The position numbers and the translations under genes are program-made. The notes under the pieces are model-generated. The model saw nothing but the letters and a program-made list of their open reading frames with translations, did not search any database and was not told where the DNA came from. 64,000 bases of DNA. It comes from Nocardia huaxiensis (lineage in GTDB: Bacteria; Actinomycetota; Actinomycetes; Mycobacteriales; Mycobacteriaceae). The DNA lies in contig NZ_CP059399.1 in assembly GCF_013744875.1 (NCBI RefSeq), positions 248,001-312,000 of the forward strand, read 5' to 3'. Shown one piece after another: positions 8,771-19,400 of this stretch; the first letter of the stretch is position 1, and every line of letters begins with the position of its first letter.

Positions 8771-9526
8771 TCATCCACCGAAAGCTCGGACCGGCGAATC
8801 AGATTCGTCCAGGACGGCGCGAATGCGCCGCGCCATTTCCACCGCTGCGGGCGAATCGCCGTGCACACAGATGCTGTCGGCCCGCACCGCTACCGTGCCG
8901 CCGTCCGTGGACTGCGCTTTTCCACTGCGCGCGATCGAAAGGGCCTGGGCCACCGCGGCATCCGCGCCGAGCACCGCACCCGGCGTTCCGCGTGCTGCGA
9001 GCAGGCCCTCGGGGGTGTAGGCGCGATCGGCGAAACCCTCACCGAAGAAAGGGGTTCCGGCTGCGAGCGCGGCGTTCTCCATCTCGGTGCCCGCCGGACC
9101 CAGCAGCGCCAGTTCGGGATCGAATTCGCGCATGGCCGAGACCACCGCGTCTGCCAGCGCGCGATCCGCGGCGGCCGCGTGATACAGCGCGCCATGGGGT
9201 TTCACGTAGCGGACGCGGTCACCGGCCGCGCGGGCGAAGGCCGCCAGGCTGCCGATCTGATACAGGGTCTCGTCGCGCAGTTCGGCGGGAGCGACCGTCA
9301 GGGCGCGGCGGCCGAAACCGGCCAGATCCCGGTAGCCGACGTGCGCGCCGATCCGGACGCCCTTCTCGACCGCGAGGGCACAGGCGCGGCGCATGATCGA
9401 CGGGTCGCCGGCGTGGAAACCGCAGGCGATGTTCGCGCTGGTGACCACATCCAGCATGGCGGCGTCGTCGCCCATGGCGTACGCGCCGAAGCCCTCACCG
9501 AGATCACTGTTCAGATCCACACCCAT
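8771..9526 (-). CDS. pxpA: 5-oxoprolinase subunit PxpA (LamB/YcsF family)
   Basis: 251 residues from ATG 9526, behind GGGAGG; a GTG at 9520 is nearly as good. Extending to 9673 adds 49 residues unlike the family. The N-terminus VDLNSDLGEGFGAYAMGDD, the segment NIACGFHAGDP and VKPHGALYHA are hallmarks of the LamB/YcsF family. This subunit supplies part of the active site for ATP-dependent opening of 5-oxoproline. It is the first gene of the pxpABC operon and divergent from the epimerase gene at 9600, sharing a 73-base promoter interval. Confidence 0.92.
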   Translation of the reverse strand: MGVDLNSDLGEGFGAYAMGDDAAMLDVVTSANIACGFHAGDPSIMRRACALAVEKGVRIGAHVGYRDLAGFGRRALTVAPAELRDETLYQIGSLAAFARAAGDRVRYVKPHGALYHAAAADRALADAVVSAMREFDPELALLGPAGTEMENAALAAGTPFFGEGFADRAYTPEGLLAARGTPGAVLGADAAVAQALSIARSGKAQSTDGGTVAVRADSICVHGDSPAAVEMARRIRAVLDESDSPVRAFGG

Positions 9527-9599
9527 ATCCTCCCACCGCGAGAAATATGACGTGGCCCACATCGTTGAGCCGTCACGAGCGGAGGTCCCTACTTGTCCC

Positions 9600-10514
9600 A
9601 TGGATATGAACGACACCGATAAGAAGGTTCTGCTGGCCGGTGCGAGCGGAGTACTGGGCGGCCACATCACCAATTCGCTGCGGCAGCACGGCTACCAGGT
9701 CGTCGCGCTCGGACGCGGCGCGGGAGCCGATATCCGGGCCGACCTCATGGACCGGGATCAGCTGCTGCGCGCCGTCGACGGGCTGCGCATCGACACCGTC
9801 GTGCACGCGGCCACCGCGCTGCGCAAAGCGCCCATGCGGCACAGAGACATGTACGCCACCGACGATCTGCGGATCGCGGGCACCGCCAATCTGGTGGAGG
9901 CCGCGAAAGCCGTTGGGGCCCGGCGCATGATCGCCGAATCCATGGTCTTCGGCTACGGGTACGAGGATTTCGGGGATCGGGTGCTCACCGAAGCCGACTC
10001 GTTCGGGCAGGGCGGCGGCAAGGGCGTGGCCCGGCATCTCGAAGGCATGCGGGTCAAAGAAGAACTCATGCTGAAAACGCCTGGCATCGAAGGGATCTCG
10101 CTGCGGTTCGGCATCTTCTACGGGCCGGGCGGCACCGAGGCCATCGTCGATATGCTGCGCAAACGGCAGTTGCCGGGCGTCAATGACCATGGACGGGTAC
10201 TGCCGTGGGTCAACCTCGCCGACGCGGGCGCGGCCGTCGCGCTCGCCGTGGAAGGCGGGCGACCGGGCGCGGCCTACAACATCGCCGACGACACGCCGGT
10301 CGGGTTCGGCGGGCACATCCGCCTGGTCGCGGACACCTTCCACACGCCGAAGCCGATCACCCTGCCGAGTTGGCTGCTCACGCCCATGTCGTACGTGCAC
10401 ACCATCACCGGGGTGAACATGCGGGTGAGCACCGCGAAGGCGAAGTCGGAACTCGGCTGGAAGCCGCAGTACCCGGCCTGCGCCGACGGGCTGCGCGCAC
10501 TCGCCGCCGCCTGA
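9600..10514 (+). CDS. NAD(P)-dependent epimerase/dehydratase (extended SDR)
   Basis: 304 residues. ATG 9600 is used; ATG 9606 is equally possible. The Rossmann motif GASGVLGG near residues 13-20 binds NAD(P). Further in are the SDR-type HAATALR segment and an SMVFGYGYEDFGD segment in the place of the usual catalytic YxxxK, so the canonical active-site lysine is not obvious. The family acts on nucleotide sugars or related carbonyl compounds. Substrate is unknown. It faces away from pxpA and is followed by the DUF2993-like gene. Confidence 0.82.
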   Translation: MDMNDTDKKVLLAGASGVLGGHITNSLRQHGYQVVALGRGAGADIRADLMDRDQLLRAVDGLRIDTVVHAATALRKAPMRHRDMYATDDLRIAGTANLVEAAKAVGARRMIAESMVFGYGYEDFGDRVLTEADSFGQGGGKGVARHLEGMRVKEELMLKTPGIEGISLRFGIFYGPGGTEAIVDMLRKRQLPGVNDHGRVLPWVNLADAGAAVALAVEGGRPGAAYNIADDTPVGFGGHIRLVADTFHTPKPITLPSWLLTPMSYVHTITGVNMRVSTAKAKSELGWKPQYPACADGLRALAAA

Positions 10515-10609
10515 CCAGCGAACTCGCGGGAATCGGACGTTCCCGTGTGATGTGGGTCGCAGCGAGACCCCTGGCGCTGTCACCCTCGGCCAGTACGCTC
10601 GAAGCAATC

Positions 10610-11437
10610 ATGGCCACGTATTTCGATCCGAAGTCCTGGATGCCCCTGCGGGCGGTGGACATCGGCATGGACCTGGGGAAACGTCTGTTCGATCAGACGT
10701 GGGTGGATCAGTGGACCACCTTCACCACGGCGTGGCTGGACCCGGTCGCCGATTTCGGGGTCGGCACGGTCACCGCGCTCATGCCCGACGTGCTCATGAC
10801 ACTGCTGTCGGAGGGAATCCTCAGCCAGTTCGGCGGGCAGGAGGTGAACGCCACCCTCCTCGGACATGATCTGCGAGCCACGCTGCACACGCTCAAGGTG
10901 CGGCGGCGCGGGGCGCATTTCCAGACCAAAACCGTGCTGACACAACTGCATTGGAACCGGCATCCGATCGAAGAGCTCACCGTCATCGCGCACGGGGTGC
11001 GGATCATCCCGGGCGTACCGACCAAGATCCGGGCGGCGCAACTCGACTTCTCCGGGGTGATATCCATTGCGGCGCTGCTGGATTGGGTCAACACCTGGCA
11101 GCCGGACTGGGAATTGTCGCTCGGGCCGGACGGATTCGTGCTGGCCGAGCATCGAAGACGCCGAATCCGGGCGCTCGCCACCGCCGAGATCACCGACAAC
11201 GTGCTCACCGTGAATGTGCACCGGGCACACTGGCGCAGAGTGCGGGCGCCGCGCAGCATGACGCGGCTCGATCCAATCCCGTTGACGGACCTACCGAATC
11301 AGCTCCGCATCCTGCGCGCCGAGCGCAACGGCGACTACATCGAGTTCGCGGCGGACGTACCCGGAATCACCGGCTCCTTCGACCTCGCGCAGATCCGCTC
11401 GGCCATCGTCGCCGGGACGACGCTGATCGTGTTCTGA
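10610..11437 (+). CDS. Unknown actinobacterial protein, possibly DUF2993 (LmeA-like)
   Basis: 275 residues from ATG 10610. There is no clear signal peptide or membrane helix. The predicted alternating strands, a long HPIEELTVIAHGVRIIPG stretch, and a C-terminal DLPNQLRILRAERNGDYIEF segment resemble the DUF2993 lipid-binding fold of LmeA-type proteins, but the match is by eye. It lacks the LmeA signal sequence. The stop at 11437 is immediately followed by a GC-rich intergenic repeat, and the gene is convergent with cca. Confidence 0.6.
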   Translation: MATYFDPKSWMPLRAVDIGMDLGKRLFDQTWVDQWTTFTTAWLDPVADFGVGTVTALMPDVLMTLLSEGILSQFGGQEVNATLLGHDLRATLHTLKVRRRGAHFQTKTVLTQLHWNRHPIEELTVIAHGVRIIPGVPTKIRAAQLDFSGVISIAALLDWVNTWQPDWELSLGPDGFVLAEHRRRRIRALATAEITDNVLTVNVHRAHWRRVRAPRSMTRLDPIPLTDLPNQLRILRAERNGDYIEFAADVPGITGSFDLAQIRSAIVAGTTLIVF

Positions 11438-11440
11438 GAG

Positions 11441-11577
11441 AACAACTCTCGCGGCTTACGGGGGCTTCGCCCCCGAGGCCCCAGGTAAGGGGGAGGCGGG
11501 GGCTAAGCCCCCGAACCCCCATAGGGCTGCGCCCGGCACCTGAGTGGCGCGAGTTCCCATAGGGCTGCGCCCGGCAC

Positions 11578-11579
<2 letters not shown>
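11441..11579 (+). repeat. GC-rich intergenic repeat, copy A (with internal duplication)
   Basis: First of six related elements. It begins with AACTCTC a few bases after the stop of the gene ending 11437, then a perfect GGGGGC/GCCCCC hairpin with TTC loop (11459-11473), then a second GGGGGCT...AGCCCCC hairpin. Two direct copies of CCCATAGGGCTGCGCCCGG (near 11518-11536 and 11556-11574) follow. The last copy runs into the stop codon of cca. It probably serves as a terminator for the convergent pair. Confidence 0.75.
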
Positions 11580-13041
<1,462 letters not shown>

Positions 13042-13055
13042 GACTGAGCAGCCTA

Positions 13056-13175
13056 CCCAACTCTCTGGAAGTCTCAGGGGCTCCGCCCCCGAACCCCAGG
13101 TGAAGAGGGGCGAGGGCCAGGCCCCCGGACCCCCACAGGGCTGCGCCCCGCCCCTGCACGGGCTCCGCCGCGACA
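13056..13175 (+). repeat. GC-rich intergenic repeat, copy B
   Basis: Same module order as copy A: CCCAACTCTCTGG, then TCTCAGGGGCTCCGCCCC with CGAACCCC, then a GGGCCAGGCCC hairpin block, then CCCACAGGGCTGCGCCCCG. It lies upstream of cca in the divergent cca-mutT4 interval, so unlike copies A, C and F it does not follow a stop codon in its own orientation. Confidence 0.75.
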
Positions 13176-13249
13176 CGGCTTCCTGGGACTGCGGGGCAAG
13201 GTCAACGCGGTAAAGGGGTCTGCGCGGGTCTCCCCGCTAGACTGACCCA

Positions 13250-13834
13250 GTGTCCCCGGCCGATCGCGCGAACAGTCGACGCCGCCAGCCCCGGCGCCGT
13301 GGTTCGGCCGGTAGTGCGGCGAAACCCAGTGGCGCCGCGAGCGGTGCGGCGAAATCCGGCGCTCCCGCGAAACCCCGTATGCGCACCGTCCGCGAGACCT
13401 CCGCGGGCGGCCTCGTCGTCGACGGTCTGGACGGGCCGCGCGAGAAGCGGTGCGCCGCGCTCATCGGGCGCACCGACCGGCGCGGCCGGCTGCTGTGGTC
13501 ACTGCCCAAGGGACACATAGAAGAAGGAGAGACCGCCGAGCAAACGGCCATCCGTGAGGTCGCCGAGGAAACCGGCATCAACGGAACCGTGGTCGCCGAA
13601 CTCGGCAGCATCGACTACTGGTTCGTCACCGACGGCCGGCGCGTGCACAAGACCGTGCACCACTATCTGATGCGCTCCCTCGGCGGCGAACTCTCCGACG
13701 CCGACGTGGAGGTCACCAAGGTGGCCTGGGTTCCCTTGAGCGAACTCGACTCCCGCCTCGCCTACGCCGACGAACGCAGACTCGCCGAAGTCGCGAACCG
13801 GCTGATCGATCGGATGGAGAACGGCAGACAATGA
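13250..13834 (+). CDS. mutT4: MutT4-like NUDIX hydrolase
   Basis: 194 residues from GTG 13250. Residues 1-45 are basic and low complexity ([10 protein letters not shown]...). The NUDIX box [23 protein letters not shown] (Mg2+ site) begins near residue 87. The position between cca and the DUF6049 gene corresponds to Rv3908 (MutT4) of M. tuberculosis, implicated in nucleotide-pool sanitation. The stop overlaps the next ATG (ATGA), so it is probably translated together with the following membrane-protein genes. Confidence 0.88.
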   Translation: MSPADRANSRRRQPRRRGSAGSAAKPSGAASGAAKSGAPAKPRMRTVRETSAGGLVVDGLDGPREKRCAALIGRTDRRGRLLWSLPKGHIEEGETAEQTAIREVAEETGINGTVVAELGSIDYWFVTDGRRVHKTVHHYLMRSLGGELSDADVEVTKVAWVPLSELDSRLAYADERRLAEVANRLIDRMENGRQ

Positions 13835-16374
13835 CGCGTGCGGGGTCTGAGCGTTCTCGGATGGACACCGTGGCGGCACACACGACTCGAACCCGGAGGA
13901 CGCTGCATCGCTGGCTGCTGTCCTTGGTCGCGGTGCTGTCGATCGTCTTGACGGCCACCCCGTTCGCGGCGGCCGCACCCACCGGAAACGGGTCGCCCGG
14001 TTCGCAATTCCTGAAGCTGTCCCTGGATTCGGTGACCCCCAATGCCGTCACCACCACCAGCGACCCCTACTTCGTGGTCTCCGGCACCATCACCAATATC
14101 GGCGACCGCGTGGTGGACGACGTGGCCGTGCGCATTCAGCGCGCCGCCGCCGTCACCGAGGCCAGCGGGCTGCGCTCGATCCTGCAACTCGACCAGATCA
14201 ACTACGACATCAACGGCGAATTCCAGGACATCGCCGAACGATTGCAGCCGGGACAGCGCAAACAGTTCAGCCTCACCGTCGCCCTGCACGCCGGCACCGA
14301 ACTGCCCAGCGGCGTCTCCTCGGTCGAGATCGACAGCCCGGGCGTGTACCCGCTGCTGCTCAATGTGAACGGCCAGCCCGCCTACGGCACCCAGGCCCGG
14401 CTCGACGACGCCCGCTTCCTGCTGCCCGTGCTCGGCGTTCCGGCCGCGAAACAGCCTGCCGCGCCGCCCGTTCCGGCCGCCCCCGACGCCGCGCCCGTCG
14501 CCACCACCATGCTGTGGCCGCTCGCCGACCGGCCGCGGCTGGTCGCCGGACGGCCCGGCTCACCCGACGGCGAAGCGCTGCTCACCGACGACGAACTGGC
14601 CGCGTCGCTCACCACCGGCGGACGCCTCGACCAACTGCTGTCCGCGCTGGAGACCGCCCTCGATCCCACCCGCACCCGCGACCGGAACCTCACCACCTCG
14701 CTGTGCCTGGCCATCGACCCGGACCTGCTGATCACCGTGTCCGACATGATCCACGGCTACAAGGTGCTCGCCAGCCCCTCCGACCCGGACGGATCCACCC
14801 GCCCCGGCACCGGATCCGACGCGGCGCAGTCCTGGCTGGACCGCCTGCGTGCGATCGCGCCCGGCATGTGCGTGGTGGCCCTGCCGTTCGCGCAGGTGGA
14901 TCCGGTCGCGCTGGCCGCGGTCGGCGACACCACGCTCGCCGATCGCGCGCTGAACGCGCCCGCCGACCTGGTGGATTCGCTGCTGTCGGTGAAATCGGTA
15001 CGCGGCGTGAGCCTTCCCGACGCGGGCACCATCGACACCGAGGCCGGGGCGCTGCTCGCCCAGCACGGCTTCACCACCGCGGTGCTCGCCGACAATGCCG
15101 TCACCGCGGCGACGGGGGCCACCTCGAACATCACCGGCGGCCGGCAGACCGGCAGCCCCGCCGGAACCGCCGACAGCCCGGAAATGGTCCGGCTGGAAGG
15201 CATCACCGGGCCGGGTGTCGCGGTCGGCGACACCCCGGCGCCGCCGGCCGGGCCCGAACTGCGGGCCGCCACCTTCGACATCTGGTCGGCCACCGCGCTC
15301 GCCGCCGTCGGATCCCATCCGCCCACACCGCCGTTCACGCCCGAGGCCGTGCGCTACGACGTCACCAACGACTCGCGGGCCGCCCGGCTGCAGGACGCGC
15401 TCGGCGCGCTGTCCTGGTCGGCCTTGAATCCGCAACCCGGACAACCCCGTTCGGCCCTGTTCATGCCGCCGCAGAACTGGGGCGCGAACCGTGACGAGGC
15501 CACCGCGCTGCTCGCCCAGCTGGACCTGCTGTTCCGGACGAACCTCGCCACCCCGCGCTCCTTCGCCGATCTGCTGGCCCAGCCCACCGATCCGCAGCCC
15601 TACGAACTCGACTATCTGTCCGAGGCCGCCGAGGACGGCGTGCCCGCCCACTTCGCCGAACCCGTACGGCAGCAGGCACATCGGATCACCGAACTGATGA
15701 ACGCGCTGGTCGAGATCCCGCAGCAGGAACTCAGCCCGCGCGCCTTCCTCACGCCGCTGCGCGACGACCTCATCCGCACCCTCACCCTCTCCGATCGCCG
15801 CGGCGGCAATGCCTCGGCCGACACCGTCGCCCAGCGCCGGCTCGACCAGACCACCCGCACCCTCGACAAACTCTTCGGCTCGGTCACCGTGCTGCCGCCC
15901 GGCGGCGTGTACACCCTGGCCTCCGAACAGAGTCCGCTGCTGCTGGTCGCCCGCAACGACCTGCCGGTCGCGATCCGCATCCGATTCACCATCGACGCGC
16001 CCGCCGAGACGAACATCACCGATATCGGCGAACAGGTATTGCCCGCCAAGGGCACCCGGTCCTTCCAGATCCCCACGGAGGTGTCCGACAGCCGGAACCT
16101 GGTGATCCCCATCGCCCTTAGCACACCCGACGGCGTTCCGCTGGGCAATGCCGTTTCGGTACAGGTGCGGTCCAACGCCTACGGTCGAGTGTTGGCAATA
16201 ATTACCGCGTGCGCTGGAGCGCTACTGCTCCTGCTGGCCGGACGCCGACTGTGGCACCGCTTCCGCGGGCAGTCGGATCCGGCCGATGAGGGGTTCGATC
16301 CGGGGACACGACGCAGGGTCAACCGGTACCGGCGCGCGCGGAAACGGGAGATGCGACGACAGGAGACGCGGTGA
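13831..16374 (+). CDS. DUF6049-family exported membrane protein (Rv3909-like)
   Basis: 847 residues. An N-terminal signal/anchor ([26 protein letters not shown], about residues 25-52, abbreviated here) directs a large extracytoplasmic region of about 740 residues. A C-terminal helix near residues 785-810 ([18 protein letters not shown]) and a basic cytoplasmic tail [12 protein letters not shown] complete it. The ATG overlaps the mutT4 stop by four bases. In mycobacteria and streptomycetes this gene always precedes murJ, suggesting a role tied to lipid II flipping or cell-wall assembly. Its biochemical function is not established. Confidence 0.85.
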   Translation: MTRAGSERSRMDTVAAHTTRTRRTLHRWLLSLVAVLSIVLTATPFAAAAPTGNGSPGSQFLKLSLDSVTPNAVTTTSDPYFVVSGTITNIGDRVVDDVAVRIQRAAAVTEASGLRSILQLDQINYDINGEFQDIAERLQPGQRKQFSLTVALHAGTELPSGVSSVEIDSPGVYPLLLNVNGQPAYGTQARLDDARFLLPVLGVPAAKQPAAPPVPAAPDAAPVATTMLWPLADRPRLVAGRPGSPDGEALLTDDELAASLTTGGRLDQLLSALETALDPTRTRDRNLTTSLCLAIDPDLLITVSDMIHGYKVLASPSDPDGSTRPGTGSDAAQSWLDRLRAIAPGMCVVALPFAQVDPVALAAVGDTTLADRALNAPADLVDSLLSVKSVRGVSLPDAGTIDTEAGALLAQHGFTTAVLADNAVTAATGATSNITGGRQTGSPAGTADSPEMVRLEGITGPGVAVGDTPAPPAGPELRAATFDIWSATALAAVGSHPPTPPFTPEAVRYDVTNDSRAARLQDALGALSWSALNPQPGQPRSALFMPPQNWGANRDEATALLAQLDLLFRTNLATPRSFADLLAQPTDPQPYELDYLSEAAEDGVPAHFAEPVRQQAHRITELMNALVEIPQQELSPRAFLTPLRDDLIRTLTLSDRRGGNASADTVAQRRLDQTTRTLDKLFGSVTVLPPGGVYTLASEQSPLLLVARNDLPVAIRIRFTIDAPAETNITDIGEQVLPAKGTRSFQIPTEVSDSRNLVIPIALSTPDGVPLGNAVSVQVRSNAYGRVLAIITACAGALLLLLAGRRLWHRFRGQSDPADEGFDPGTRRRVNRYRRARKREMRRQETR

Positions 16375-16438
16375 CCAGGGAGCTCGGCAGGCCCACCGCG
16401 CCGACGGCGGCCCACCACTTCGGGACGCGGGAGGCGCG

Positions 16439-19400
16439 GTGAGCGAGTACAGCGGACCGCGCTCCGGTCGCCCCGACGGACCCGGACGTCCCGAAAACGC
16501 CGGGCGACCCGAAGACGCCGCGCGCGCCGGTCACCCCGGTGCGGACCGGCCGCAGGGGCCCGGTCGGCCCGGCATCCCCGGTCGCCGCATCGAAGGCCCG
16601 GGGTCGCCGCGCCCCGACATTCCGGCGCGGCGCGCCGACGCGCCGGGGCGTCCCGAGGGGGCCGAGAGTCCGAACCCGCGACGGGCGCCGTCCGCGCCGT
16701 GGGAACGCGGCGTGCAGCGACCCGCGCGTGCGGGACAGGGTGATGTGCGTGGGCCGCAACCAGGTTCGCAGGGGCCGGGACCGCGGGGCGGCGGTGTTCC
16801 GCCGGGTCGGCCGGTGAATCCCGGGAATCCGCAGGGGGTTCCGGGGCGGCCGCCATCAAGTCAACCATCCGGTCCTTCGTCGATGCCGCCCCAGCGACCG
16901 CAGCCATCCGAATCCGGGCCGATGATGCGCCGCCCGGGACCACCGAAAACCGGTCAGCCGCAAGGTCCCTCCGGCCGGCCCGCCCAAGCCTCCTCCGGCC
17001 GGCCCGCCGCCGAGCCGCCGTCGCAGGAGCGCTATCACTGGGGCCACCCCGAAGGCGCGAACCGACCGGCCGGGCAACCCGGCCGGCCCACCCCGCCCGG
17101 CGGCCAGCGCTACCCCACGCCACCGTTCTCCGGACCCCGCCCGGCCGCCGCCCCGGCGCGACCGGTCCAAGCGCTACCCCGGAAACTGCCCAGCACCGCC
17201 GAACATCCGGTGGCCACGGCCAAACCCGAGAACGCCAACGCCAAACTCGTCCGCGACTCCGGCTCCATCGCCATCGCGACCCTCATGAGCCGCATCACCG
17301 GCTTCGGCAAACAGCTCATGCTGCTCACCGTGCTCGGCCCGGCCATCGCCTCGGCCTTCACCGTCGCCAGCACGCTGCCCGCCATGATCTCCGAGCTGCT
17401 GCTCGGCGCGGTGCTCACCGCCATCGTCATCCCGACCCTCGTGCGCGCCGAGAAAGAAGACGGCGACGGCGGCGCGGCCTTCGTCCGCCGCCTGTGCACC
17501 GCCGCCTTCACCGTGCTCGGCATCGGCACACTGCTCGCACTCATCCTCACCCCCGTGCTCACCTCGCTGATCGTCTCCGACGACGGCGAAGTGAGCGCCC
17601 CGCTCACCACCGCGCTGACCTACCTGCTGGTGCCCGCCATCCTGCTGTACGGCATGTCGGCCCTGCTCATGGCGATTCTCAATACCCACCAGATCTTCAA
17701 ACCCGGTGCGTGGGCGCCGGTACTGAACAATCTCGTGGTCCTGGTGGTGCTGTTCCTGTACTGGCTGCTGCCCGGTGAGATCAGCCTGAACCCGGTCGAA
17801 ATGGGACAGCCGAAACTGCTGCTGCTCGGCGTCGGCGTCACCTTCGGCGTGATCGTCCAGGTCGTCAGCCTGCTGCCCGCCATCCGGCGGGCCGGGGTCG
17901 ACCTGCGACCACTGTGGGGACTGGACCCGCGGCTCAAGCAGTTCGCGGGCATGGGCATCGCCATCATCCTGTACGTGCTCATCAGCCAGGTGGGCTGGAT
18001 GGTCGCGACCCGCGTGCTGTCCAATGTGGACGAGGCCGGCCCGGCCATCTACCAATTCACCTGGCTGCTGCTGCAATTGCCGTACGGCGTCATCGGCGTC
18101 ACCCTGCTCACCGCGATCATGCCGCGGCTGTCCCGCAACGCCGCCGCCGACGACACCCCGGCCGTGGTCGACGACCTCGGCACCGCCACCCGGCTCACCA
18201 TGATCGCGCTGGTCCCCATCGTCACCTTCCTGACGCTGGCCGGACCGCAGATCGGATCCGCGCTGCTGTCCTACGGCCGCTTCGGCGCGGAGGACGCGCA
18301 CCGGCTCGGCGAGGCCGTGTCCTGGTCGGCGTTCACCCTGATTCCCTACGCGCTGGTGCTGATTCACCTGCGCGTGTTCTACGCGCGCGAGCAGGCGTGG
18401 ACCCCCACCTGGATCATTCTCGGCATCACCGGCGTGAAAATCGTGCTGTCCGTGGCGACTCCGTTCTTCTTCGCCGCCGACACCGTGGTGGTGGCGCTCG
18501 GCGCGGCCAACGGACTCGGCTTCGTGGCCGGCGCGCTGATCGGCGGCTGGCTGCTGCACCGCAGTCTCGGCGATCTGCGCATGACCAATGTCGGGCGCAC
18601 CATCACCCGGGTGGGCGGCGCGTCCCTGGCCGGCGGCGCGGTCATGCTGATCGTGGACAAGGTCATCGGACTGCACCGGCTCACCGACTCCTTCGGCGGC
18701 GTCGGCTCGTTCGTGCGGGTGGTCATCCTGGCCGTCGTCATGTTCGGCATCGCCTTCGCACTCATGCGCCTGGCCGGCATCCCCGAGATCGTGGCCATCA
18801 CCGTTGCCATCTCCCGCCGGCTCGGCATCACGCCGCCCGCCCCCGACCTCGGTCTCGAGGGCGTCCCCGGCGAGGAACAGCACGAAACCACCGTGCTCGC
18901 GCGGCCCGACATGCGCGCCGCGCCGTACTACTACCGCTTCGACCCGTACATGGACGCGCAGACCATGGTGCTGCCCGCCATTCGACCCGATGCGGTTGAC
19001 ATCACCGGAACAGGCGAGTTCCCGTACCCTGTTCGGCATAGAAGCGCAAGCGCGGAATCCGGCATGCCCGGACCCGCCGGCGCTCGTGCTCGCACCACAT
19101 CGGATGCCGGGGAACCGCTTCCGGCACATCGGTCCTCGACACACCAGGGCGAAGGAGGAACCAGGGTGAGCGACGACGCGGCGGGCGGCGTCCCGTCCGC
19201 CGACTCTTCTGCGTCCGCCGGCGGCGGGCTCTCCACGGATGTCCCCCCGACTCCGGACGAGAAGAGCGGAAAAGCAGGCGGCACGGCCGAATCCGTCCCA
19301 CCGTCCGCCCCGGGCGACGACGGCCCGGACGCCGACGAGCTAACCGGCGAGGAGACCTCGGGTCCCGAAACCGGTGTGTACGAAGCCGTCTCACCGCTGA

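Noticed and set aside
9527-9673. N-terminal extension of pxpA by 49 residues
   Set aside because: It would overlap the divergent epimerase start at 9600, and the family begins at the DLNSDLGE motif.
13042-13176. N-terminal extension of cca by 45 residues
   Set aside because: The extension is read-through of intergenic repeat B and unlike any CCA-enzyme N-terminus.
17174-19144. 656-residue antisense frame inside murJ
   Set aside because: Asp/Gly/His/Gln-rich shadow of the flippase codons, no domain, and murJ is unmistakable on the other strand.
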